Part shown: in pieces, positions 16,899 through 23,690 of the stretch | Numbering within the stretch: the stretch's first letter is position 1 | How the letters are laid out: the number at the start of each line of letters is the position of its first letter | Notes under the pieces: model-generated | Told to the model about the DNA's origin: nothing | The model's database searches: none | Seen by the model: only the letters and a program-made list of their open reading frames with translations | Made by a program: the position numbers and the translations under genes | Source of the DNA: Acidobacteria bacterium Ga0077553 | Lineage (GTDB): Bacteria > Acidobacteriota > Terriglobia > Bryobacterales > Bryobacteraceae | Assembly: GCA_001464575.1 (NCBI GenBank) | Contig: LNFE01000163.1 | Coordinates: forward strand, 1-35,789 | DNA length: 35,789 nt | Direction of reading: 5' to 3'

Positions 16899-18271
16899 TC
16901 CAGCGGGGGCTTCGCGTCTTTCGGCAGGCGCGATTCGTAATTGAATCCGGCGCGGCGCTTGTCGAAGGCGTCCCGGACCGCGGCCAGTTGCTTGGGGTCG
17001 TCGTAAAGATCCATCGCCGTTAGCGCGAGCACTTTCGCGGCGAGCACCATGCCTTTCCGGCCGATACTCATACCGGCGCACGCCGTCGATTGCCAGGAGT
17101 GATAGGGAATGCCGGGGGCGAAGGTAGCGATGCTGAGTTCCGAGGCCGGCACCACCCAGGAGACGTCCGCGGCGTCGGTGGACCCGGAGCTGGCCCCGCC
17201 GGCGATAGGCTGAATCTGCGCTTCGCTGCCAAGGCCGAGTTCGGGTTCGGCGAAGAGCGTCGTGCGCAGCTTGGTGGCGAACTCCTTCTCTTCCGCGCCG
17301 TACTGAATCCCGCCCAGCACCCGCATGTGCCGGTCGTACATGGCGGCCAGCGCGTCGTTCGGCAGCATGTTGTAGACGGACGACTGTACGGCCAGCTCGT
17401 GCTTGGTTTCGGTGGCGAGCGCCGCGCCGGCGGCGGCCTTTTCGATGCGGGACCAGACGTTGTCGAGCACCTTCATCGACGGGTGCCGGGCGTAGACATA
17501 GACCTCGGCGAAGTCCGGCACCACGTTGGGTGCGACGCCTCCCTGGGTCACGATGTAGTGCATCCGGGTCTCTTGCGGGACATGTTCGCGGAGCAGGTCA
17601 ATAGCGTGGTTGAAGAGCATCACGGCGTCGAGCGCGGACCGGCCCTGTTCCGGGTTCATGGCGGCGTGGGCGGCGGTGCCGCGAAAGCGGAATTTGGCGG
17701 TGATGTTGGCGAGGGTGGTGCGGAGGCTGGCTTGGTTCGCATCGCCGGGATGCCACGCGAGCACGGCGTCCACGTCGGTAAACGCGCCAGCGCGGATCAT
17801 ATAGACTTTGCCGCCGCCGCCCTCTTCGGCCGGGGTGCCGAAGACTTTCAGGGTGCCGCGGAAGCCCTGTTCCTTCAGGGCGATTGCGGCGAGTACGGAG
17901 CCGGCGCCGAGCAGGTTGTGGCCGCAGCCGTGGCCAGGGGCGTTGGCAACCCGGGGAGCTCGTTTCGGGGAATCTTCCTGCGAAAGACCCGGCAGTGCGT
18001 CGTACTCGGCCATCAGGCCGATCACTGGTTTGCCGGAGCCATAAGTGGCCACGAAGGCGGTGGGGATGCCGCCGGTCCCCGTCTCGACGGTGAAGCCGGC
18101 GCGGCGGAGTTCGGCTTGGAGCAGGGCGGAACTCTTCTCCTCTTTGTAGCCGACCTCGGCCAGTTCCCAGATCTGCCGGGAGAGCGCGCCCAGGCGTTCA
18201 GCGTGCAGGTCGACCTTGGTCGTCACCTGGCTATGGAGCAGCGGAACGAAGAGGCAAATCAGAAGGCGCAT
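16880..18271 (-). CDS. Exported M20-family amidohydrolase (AbgB-like)
   Basis: 463 aa from the ATG at 18271, chosen because it opens a clean signal peptide (MRLLICLFVPLLHSQ); the reading frame stays open further upstream but that part runs antisense to the dehydrogenase gene. Motifs of the M20D di-metal amidohydrolases are clear: GLMAEYDALPG, APGHGCGHNLLGAG, TPAEEGGGGK, AWHPGD, and FRGTAAHAA in the lid domain. Family members hydrolyse amide bonds of N-acyl or aminobenzoyl-glutamate type substrates. The exported location is less usual for AbgB but common for acidobacterial paralogues. It diverges from the next gene with 18 bp between start codons and converges on the DUF6986-like gene with 19 bp overlap. 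Confidence 0.92.
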   Translation of the reverse strand: MRLLICLFVPLLHSQVTTKVDLHAERLGALSRQIWELAEVGYKEEKSSALLQAELRRAGFTVETGTGGIPTAFVATYGSGKPVIGLMAEYDALPGLSQEDSPKRAPRVANAPGHGCGHNLLGAGSVLAAIALKEQGFRGTLKVFGTPAEEGGGGKVYMIRAGAFTDVDAVLAWHPGDANQASLRTTLANITAKFRFRGTAAHAAMNPEQGRSALDAVMLFNHAIDLLREHVPQETRMHYIVTQGGVAPNVVPDFAEVYVYARHPSMKVLDNVWSRIEKAAAGAALATETKHELAVQSSVYNMLPNDALAAMYDRHMRVLGGIQYGAEEKEFATKLRTTLFAEPELGLGSEAQIQPIAGGASSGSTDAADVSWVVPASELSIATFAPGIPYHSWQSTACAGMSIGRKGMVLAAKVLALTAMDLYDDPKQLAAVRDAFDKRRAGFNYESRLPKDAKPPLDYRATK

Positions 18272-18289
18272 TGTGATAGAACAACACAC

Positions 18290-19330
18290 ATGGTTACCCG
18301 GCGTACAGTGCTCCAAGCCTCCGGCCTCGCGGCCGCCCCGCAAGTGATGACGGCGCAGACCGGCCCGCTCAAGGTCGTCAGCACGGTGGAGTTTGAACCC
18401 GCTGAACTCGCCAAAATCACCCAGGGAAAAGCCGTCCCGATTCGCTTCGTGGTGACCAAGGATCGCGAGGCGTTTCGCAAGGAACTTCGCGACGCCGACA
18501 TCGTCTACGGCGGCCTCTCCGGCGCCGATCTCGATTTCGCTCCCAAGGTGAAGTGGGTGCAGTCGCCCGGCGCGGGCGTCGAAAGTGCCGATCCCAAGTT
18601 CATGGCGAGCCCGATCCTCTTTACCAACATGGCCCGCATCTTTGCTCCCGGCATCGCCGAGACGGCCATGGGCCTGCTGCTCTGCCTCACCCGCGGCATC
18701 ACGAAATACTACATGCCCCAGTTCGCCAAGCGGCAGATGAAGCCGGTTGGCACCGTGAAGAGCGCCGACCATTGGGAACTCGGCGGCCGCACCATCGGCC
18801 TGGTCGGCTTCGGCGGCATCGGTTACGAGATCGGCCGACGCGCCCACTTCGGCTTCGATATGAAGGTGCTCGCGACGGACGCCAAGCCGATGCATAAGCC
18901 GGAATGGGTGGAGGAGTTGCGCGATCCGTCCTGGTTCATGGAGATGGTCCCGCGCGTCGACGTTCTCGTCAGCGCCGCGCCATCGACGCCGAAGACCCGC
19001 CGGATGTTCAACGAAGGGGTCTTCCGCAAGATGCAAAAACACGCCATCTTCCTCGGCATGAGCCGCGGCGATCTGTTCGACGATATGGCGCTGGTGAAGG
19101 CGTTAAAGGAAGGTTGGATCGGCGGCGCCGGGCTCGATGTCTTCCCGACGGAGCCGCCGCCCGCCGACCATCCCATCTTCGACGCGCCCAACGTCGTCAT
19201 GACCGCCCATACCTCCGGCTGGGGCCCGGACCGCCAGCGCCGCCTGGTCGACCTGTTCGCCGAGAATCTCCGCCGATACGCCCTTGGCATGGAATTAATA
19301 AACGTCGTTGACAAGCAAAAAGGCTACTGA
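18290..19330 (+). CDS. D-2-hydroxyacid dehydrogenase family protein with Tat-like leader
   Basis: 346 aa. The leader MVTRRTVLQASGLAAAP looks like a twin-arginine signal, after which the body follows the D-isomer 2-hydroxyacid dehydrogenase fold: nucleotide motif GFGGIG (173-178), catalytic Arg259 (MSRGD), Glu288 (FPTEPPP) and His307 (TAHTSG). These enzymes use NAD(P)H to reduce 2-oxoacids. Tat export of a folded, cofactor-loaded dehydrogenase would be unusual. The ATG at 18290 is chosen because the upstream in-frame stretch lies antisense to the amidohydrolase gene. There is no Shine-Dalgarno; the message is probably leaderless given the 18-bp divergent gap. Confidence 0.87.
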   Translation: MVTRRTVLQASGLAAAPQVMTAQTGPLKVVSTVEFEPAELAKITQGKAVPIRFVVTKDREAFRKELRDADIVYGGLSGADLDFAPKVKWVQSPGAGVESADPKFMASPILFTNMARIFAPGIAETAMGLLLCLTRGITKYYMPQFAKRQMKPVGTVKSADHWELGGRTIGLVGFGGIGYEIGRRAHFGFDMKVLATDAKPMHKPEWVEELRDPSWFMEMVPRVDVLVSAAPSTPKTRRMFNEGVFRKMQKHAIFLGMSRGDLFDDMALVKALKEGWIGGAGLDVFPTEPPPADHPIFDAPNVVMTAHTSGWGPDRQRRLVDLFAENLRRYALGMELINVVDKQKGY

Positions 19331-19347
19331 TTTCCGCGTTACCGGGT

Positions 19348-19806
19348 ATGGCACTCTCTTTCGGCGCAAAAACCCAAGTCTCCGGCTACGTCACCAAGGA
19401 AAAGTTCCTGAAAGGCCGGACCCTCGACGAAATCGAACGGACGCTCGGCTACCACCCCGGACGTCTAGCGAACGGTGCAACGTTCTTGAAGCTCGACCGC
19501 GTTCCCAAGCCCGGCGAATTCAGCTTGGCCGGCTATTCGCAAGTCGCCGACCACCGCGCTACGCCGCCCACCGGCATCGACGTCGATAAGGTTACCCAAA
19601 TGGCCGCGGCGTCCTTCTCGGCCGACGGTGGCGACCGCCTCGTCAAGGTCTTCCCCGCCATTGGTCACGACGCCGCCATGGCCAACGATGACCAATACCC
19701 TCCCGGCGCCGGCTGCCCCCAGTGGAAGCTCACCGCGAAGATCGATGCCACCGTCGTCGCCGTCGTCTCCCTCTACCCCAACGGCCGCTACTTCCCGGCC
19801 AGCTAA
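19348..19806 (+). CDS. Hypothetical protein, 152 aa
   Basis: I do not recognise it. No leader or membrane segment. It contains a compact N-terminal motif (LDEIERTLGYHPGRLANGATFLKL) and an Ala/Asp-rich centre (HDAAMANDDQYPPGAG). It starts 17 bp after the dehydrogenase, so it may be cotranscribed, and its stop overlaps the stop of the convergent aldolase gene. GC-rich third positions are consistent with a real gene. Confidence 0.65.
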   Translation: MALSFGAKTQVSGYVTKEKFLKGRTLDEIERTLGYHPGRLANGATFLKLDRVPKPGEFSLAGYSQVADHRATPPTGIDVDKVTQMAAASFSADGGDRLVKVFPAIGHDAAMANDDQYPPGAGCPQWKLTAKIDATVVAVVSLYPNGRYFPAS

Positions 19807-20504
19807 CGCAACTCCTCGCGCGCTCGCCGCAGCGCCTGCGCCAGCAGATACGCATCGGCCGAGTACAGCAGCCGATCCACGCCCATCTCGCGCCACCGAT
19901 CAGCGGACTCCAGACTATTGGCGAAGGCGCTCGCCTCAATACCGGCCGCATGGGCGGCGTGGATCACGCGCTGCCCGGCCCCGAGCACCTCGGCATGCAT
20001 CACGTCGCCCGGCCTGCCCAGCGCTTGCGAAAGATCGTAGGGGCCGATGAACAACTCATCGACGCCGGCCAACCCGGCGATCGCCTCCACTTCCGCCAAC
20101 GCCCCCGCCGTCTCGATTTGGATGATGACCCGCACCGGCCGCCGCAGATACTCCTCCATCGGCACGAGCGAATACCCCGCCGCCCGGACGAACCCATTCA
20201 ATCCCCGCCGCCCCGCTGGATGAAACCGCGAAGCCGCCACCACCGCTGCCGCTTCCTCCGCCGTATGAATCTGCGGGACCAACACGCCAGCCGCCCCGGA
20301 ATCCAAGGCGCCCTGCAGCAGATCCGCCCGGCCCGCCACCCGCACAATCGCCGGCACCCGCGCTGCTCGCAGCATGTCCGGCAACTGCGCCGTGCCCATC
20401 GCGCCGTGCTCGGTATCGATCACGACAAAGTCCCACCCGGCCAGACTCGCCATCTCCACCACGTCCGGGCAGGCAATCTCCAGGAAAATTCCCGCGGGAA
20501 TCAT
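19803..20504 (-). CDS. HpcH/HpaI-family class II aldolase
   Basis: 233 aa, cytoplasmic, slightly short of the usual 250-265. Hallmarks: DTEHG (His33, catalytic base), Arg55 in VPAIVRV, GVLVPQI, metal-ligand Glu131 in IIQIET, and Asp157 in IGPYDLSQALG. The family cleaves or forms 4-hydroxy-2-oxoacids (for example 4-hydroxy-2-oxoheptanedioate or 2-keto-3-deoxy-rhamnonate) to pyruvate plus an aldehyde. The start overlaps the stop of the upstream kinase-like gene by ATGA (20501-20504), so it ends a three-gene minus-strand operon whose first two genes are nucleotide-kinase-like; a metabolic link is not obvious. Confidence 0.88.
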   Translation of the reverse strand: MIPAGIFLEIACPDVVEMASLAGWDFVVIDTEHGAMGTAQLPDMLRAARVPAIVRVAGRADLLQGALDSGAAGVLVPQIHTAEEAAAVVAASRFHPAGRRGLNGFVRAAGYSLVPMEEYLRRPVRVIIQIETAGALAEVEAIAGLAGVDELFIGPYDLSQALGRPGDVMHAEVLGAGQRVIHAAHAAGIEASAFANSLESADRWREMGVDRLLYSADAYLLAQALRRAREELR

Positions 20505-21226
20505 TTCACCTTTCTCGATGGCCGCTTCTTCGGCGCAAAGTGCCCGGCAATGTGGCGCTGCAATTCGCGGAAGATCGTATCGGCTGGTTTCGCCGCGTCC
20601 ACCGTCACGAAGCCGTAGCGCATCGACATCCGGTCGAGCGCCCGGATCACCCTCGCCTGATACCGCACGAAGCTGTCGTACATGTCCGGGCCAAAGCGCA
20701 TGTCCATGCCGCTCTCCCAGAAATCAAACTGCCCGCGGCCCATCACCGTCCGCGAGATCAAGGTCGGCACCTCAGCACGGAGATAGTAAACGTCATGCGG
20801 CACCAGCGCGAAGCCGGCTACCTTCTCAAGCCACGAACTATCTTCGCCGCGCGCGATCCCCCGCGCCATCAGCGAGAAGATGTAGCGGTCTGTCAGCACC
20901 ACGAACCCCGCCCGCAGCGCGGGAATGATCTCATTTTCAAGGCGGTCGGCGAAGTCGGTCGCATAGAACAACGTCATCGTCACCGAGCCCAGCGTATGCC
21001 CCTCTTTGGCTTGGGCGATCCCTTTGCCGGCGAGCGCGCTCCGCGCCATGCCCGTATCAAGGACCGCATGGCCCTGCTGTTCCAACCAGGCTTTCAAGCG
21101 GGCGACCTGCGTGCTCCGCCCCACCGCATCTGGCCCTTCGATGACGATCAGCTTGCCCTGGAGTTCCGCGGTGTCCACCCCCGGCAGCGGCTCGCTATAA
21201 AACTGGAGTGGTTGCTTCGAAAGCAT
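20501..21226 (-). CDS. Thymidylate-kinase-like protein with altered P-loop
   Basis: 241 aa. Same fold family as its upstream neighbour: an N-terminal P-loop, a YATDFADRLENEIIPALRAGFVVLTDRYIFS block with the DRY motif, and a C-terminal helical part. The P-loop reads GPDAVGRST (31-39), with Arg37 replacing the catalytic Walker A Lys, and Pro-Asp-Ala replacing Ile-Asp-Gly. That predicts weak or altered phosphotransfer, or a regulatory partner role. The start at 21226 is supported by AGGAGGGG seven bases upstream and lies inside the upstream gene (32-bp overlap). The C-terminus is Lys/Arg rich (KKRPSRKVK). Confidence 0.82.
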   Translation of the reverse strand: MLSKQPLQFYSEPLPGVDTAELQGKLIVIEGPDAVGRSTQVARLKAWLEQQGHAVLDTGMARSALAGKGIAQAKEGHTLGSVTMTLFYATDFADRLENEIIPALRAGFVVLTDRYIFSLMARGIARGEDSSWLEKVAGFALVPHDVYYLRAEVPTLISRTVMGRGQFDFWESGMDMRFGPDMYDSFVRYQARVIRALDRMSMRYGFVTVDAAKPADTIFRELQRHIAGHFAPKKRPSRKVK

Positions 21227-21926
21227 GGGACGTCCCCTCCTGGTTCAAAATCTGTCCGCTGGCCACCGCGTCGCCTAACTGCTCCATCACGATGCGCCGC
21301 ATTTGAAACTGCTGCTCTTCAATCGACTGCGAAGCGTCGATAACATGGAAGCCCATCTCCTCCACCATCGCTTCGTACTGCTCCAAGATCCGGCCCTGGA
21401 ATATACGGAACGACTCTTCCACCCGCTTGGCCAGATTCAGGTCCATCCCGGCCTCGTAGTATTTGATCGAATCGCGCCCCCCCAGAATCCGTCCCAGCGC
21501 CACTTCAAGCGGGACCCGGAAGTAAAAGGCCAGGTTCGGCTGAATCGCGAAGCGGTAAAGGTTCCGCACCCAACGCGGTGAGACGCCCCGCACCACGTCG
21601 CGCGCGAACGCCGTATAGGCGAACCGGTCGGCGCACACAATCGCGCCCGCCTTCAGCAGTGGAATGATGTAACGCTCCTGCCGGTCGGCAAAATCGGTGG
21701 CGTGGATCAGGCTGAAGGTCGTCGGCGTGAACATCATCTTCTTCTTGCCGCGCCGGGTGGTATCGCTAACAAGGGGCGACGAGTTCCATTCGCTAAAGGC
21801 CACCGCCAGCCCCTGCGCCCGCAGCCACTGGCTCAGCAGCGCCAACTGGGTGGATTTTCCGGAGCCATCAATGCCTTCGACAATGATCAGCTTGCCCTTG
21901 AATCGATTCGGGGTCAGTAATTGCAT
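21195..21926 (-). CDS. Thymidylate kinase (dTMP kinase) family protein
   Basis: 243 aa from the ATG at 21926. A TTG at 21944 would add six residues but lies within the perfect TATAAT of the probable promoter, so I reject it. It has a canonical P-loop GIDGSGKST and the HATDFADRQERYIIPLLKAGAIVCADRFAYT block. The family phosphorylates dTMP to dTDP. The protein is longer than typical Tmk (about 210 aa) and its middle region (GKKKMMFTPTTFS) is not typical, so the substrate could differ; this may not be the housekeeping enzyme. First gene of the kinase-kinase-aldolase operon, divergent from the Ppx/GppA gene. Confidence 0.82.
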   Translation of the reverse strand: MQLLTPNRFKGKLIIVEGIDGSGKSTQLALLSQWLRAQGLAVAFSEWNSSPLVSDTTRRGKKKMMFTPTTFSLIHATDFADRQERYIIPLLKAGAIVCADRFAYTAFARDVVRGVSPRWVRNLYRFAIQPNLAFYFRVPLEVALGRILGGRDSIKYYEAGMDLNLAKRVEESFRIFQGRILEQYEAMVEEMGFHVIDASQSIEEQQFQMRRIVMEQLGDAVASGQILNQEGTSHAFEATTPVL

Positions 21927-21943
21927 GGGAATAAGCTTCGACA

Positions 21944-21949
21944 ATTATA
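21944..21949 (-). promoter_or_regulatory. TATAAT -10 element of the kinase operon
   Basis: Perfect minus-strand TATAAT, 17 bp upstream of the ATG at 21926. No good -35 hexamer is visible 16-18 bp further up. Transcription would begin about 10 nt before the ATG, giving a nearly leaderless mRNA. Confidence 0.5.
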
Positions 21950-21986
21950 GCCGCACACTCCTGGCCGCTTATCATGAAGGGGAACC

Positions 21987-23516
21987 ATGCCCCGCTACGC
22001 CGCCATCGACATTGGAAGCAACTCCACCCGCCTCGCCGTAGCCGAGGTCAATCCCGGCGAACCCTGGAAAATGCTCGCTGCCGAGCGGGAAGTCACCCGG
22101 CTGGGGACCAGCGTCTTCACTGAAGGCGCCATCTCCAAAGAGGCGATGGAACTGCTGATCCGCACCCTTTCCCGCTTCGCCGCTACCTATCATCGGCTCG
22201 GCGTCTCGGGCGTTCGCGCCGTCGCCACCAGCGCCGTCCGCGATGCCCGCAATCAGGATGACTTCCTCTACCGCGCCAGCCAGGCCATCGGCGCGCCAGT
22301 CGAAATCATCTCGGGGCTCGAAGAGTCGCGTCTCATCAACGCCGGTGTCCAGGCCACGTGGCCCCTGCCGGAAGAACGGGTGCTCATCATCGATATTGGC
22401 GGCGGCAGCGCCGAAGTCATCGTCTCCGATGGCGGCCGGCTCGAAAGCGGCGTCTCCCGGCCGCTCGGCGCGGTTCGCTTGAAAGAGATGTTCCTTCAGG
22501 ACGATCCCCCGGCCAGCGAACAGCTCGGCCGCCTCTACGCCTACATCGATGAGAAGTTGACCCCCGCTTTAAAGCGAACCGGCCTGGGCGCATTTGATCG
22601 CGCTATTGCCACCTCGTCCACCGCCGCCGCCGTCGTTAGCGCCCTCAACAAAATCCCCCGCAAGGACCGCGACCGCGCCGACCGCCTCTCTGCCACCACC
22701 GCCGACATCGGCGACCTCGAGAACTTCCTCGCGAAGTCGAATCTCGCCGCGCGCCGCAAAGTTCCTGGCATCGGTCCCCGCCGCGCCGAAATCATCGTCG
22801 CCGGCATCAGCGTCCTCCATCGCATCCTAAAGGCCTACGGCCAGAAGGAGGTTTTCTACTCGACGGCCGGAGTCCGCGACGGCATCATCGCCGATCTTGC
22901 TGAGCGCCGCAGCGGCAGCGATCTCACGCGGATGAGCAAAGAGCAGCGGCAGGTGATCGAAGCGATGGCCCGCCGCTACGCCGTCGACATGAAGCACGCC
23001 CGCCAGACGGCCCACCTGGCCAACTCGCTCTTCGTCGGACTGCAGCCGTTGCACCAGCTCCCCGCCAGCGCCGGCAAACTATTGGAAGCCGCCGCCTATC
23101 TCCTCGATTCCGGCCACTACGTGAGCGATATGGCGCATCACAAACACAGCTACTACCTGGTGGCGCATGGTGACCTGCCCGCCTTCACCAATGAGGAACG
23201 GCAGACAATCGCCCTCCTCTGCCGCTTCCACCGGAAGTCGATGCCCCAGGCCCGGCACGGCTTCTTCCAGGACCTCACCGCGGCGGTAAAGAAAACGGTC
23301 CTTTGGCTCGTCCCGATTGTCCGGCTGGCGGACAGCCTGGCCGGCAGCCCGGACCACCATGCCGAATCCGCGCGGGTGCAGATCTCCCCGAAAACGGTCA
23401 CCATTCTGCTCGAGGAGGAGGGCAACATTAACCTGGAGCTCTGGGCCGGAGAGCGTGTGGCCGATGTGTTTCGACAAATCTACGGCCGTGAGTTGGCGCT
23501 GAAGCTGGCTTCGTAG
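21987..23516 (+). CDS. Ppx/GppA-family phosphatase with C-terminal HD-like domain
   Basis: 509 aa, cytoplasmic. The N-terminal actin-like ATPase fold shows the phosphate loops DIGSNSTRLAV (from Asp8) and IDIGGGSAEV (Asp136), plus GVRAVATSAVRDA. The family hydrolyses polyphosphate or pppGpp. The C-terminal half (about 310-500) is the HD-like domain with HHKHSYYLV, but where relatives usually have LHDIG this protein has LLDSG (Leu373-Asp374), so the HD metal dyad appears lost. The start is supported by AAGGGG six bases upstream. Divergent from the kinase operon, and it ends 23 bp before tRNA-Gln. Confidence 0.9.
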   Translation: MPRYAAIDIGSNSTRLAVAEVNPGEPWKMLAAEREVTRLGTSVFTEGAISKEAMELLIRTLSRFAATYHRLGVSGVRAVATSAVRDARNQDDFLYRASQAIGAPVEIISGLEESRLINAGVQATWPLPEERVLIIDIGGGSAEVIVSDGGRLESGVSRPLGAVRLKEMFLQDDPPASEQLGRLYAYIDEKLTPALKRTGLGAFDRAIATSSTAAAVVSALNKIPRKDRDRADRLSATTADIGDLENFLAKSNLAARRKVPGIGPRRAEIIVAGISVLHRILKAYGQKEVFYSTAGVRDGIIADLAERRSGSDLTRMSKEQRQVIEAMARRYAVDMKHARQTAHLANSLFVGLQPLHQLPASAGKLLEAAAYLLDSGHYVSDMAHHKHSYYLVAHGDLPAFTNEERQTIALLCRFHRKSMPQARHGFFQDLTAAVKKTVLWLVPIVRLADSLAGSPDHHAESARVQISPKTVTILLEEEGNINLELWAGERVADVFRQIYGRELALKLAS

Positions 23517-23539
23517 TAAACTGAAGTTTCGCCTGCCAC

Positions 23540-23613
23540 TGGGAGATCGTTCAATGGTAGGACTGCAGACTCTGACTCTGCCTATCGGGGTTCGAATCCC
23601 TGTCTCCCAGCCA
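23540..23613 (+). tRNA. tRNA-Gln (anticodon CTG), CCA encoded
   Basis: It folds by hand into a full cloverleaf: acceptor TGGGAGA/TCTCCCA, D arm GTTC/GGAC, anticodon stem GCAGA/TCTGC with loop CTCTGAC (anticodon CTG, reading CAG), T arm CGGGG/CCCTG with TTCGAAT loop, discriminator G and genomic CCA. The U1-A72 first pair fits glutamine tRNA. No integrase or duplicated 3' end nearby. Confidence 0.95.
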
Positions 23614-23690
23614 CAATTTTGTTTCCGTCCTTCCCCCGGGACGGTAACTTCGGGCCCCAAGAACACGTTAATCTGATTGTAGTGTATCCG

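Noticed and set aside
17090..18289. N-terminal extension of the dehydrogenase frame
   Set aside because: Antisense to the amidohydrolase; the Tat-like leader begins at 18290.
18272..19042. N-terminal extension of the M20 amidohydrolase frame
   Set aside because: It lies antisense to the dehydrogenase, and the signal peptide begins at the ATG at 18271.
21927..21944. TTG start for the first kinase gene
   Set aside because: It overlaps the probable TATAAT promoter element, so it would not be transcribed.
23540..23613. tRNA-Gln as an integration site
   Set aside because: No integrase, no duplicated tRNA 3' end, and the downstream genes look native.
23619..23690. Earlier ATG for the DUF1592 gene, just after the tRNA
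   Set aside because: It would add 24 residues in front of a clean signal peptide.
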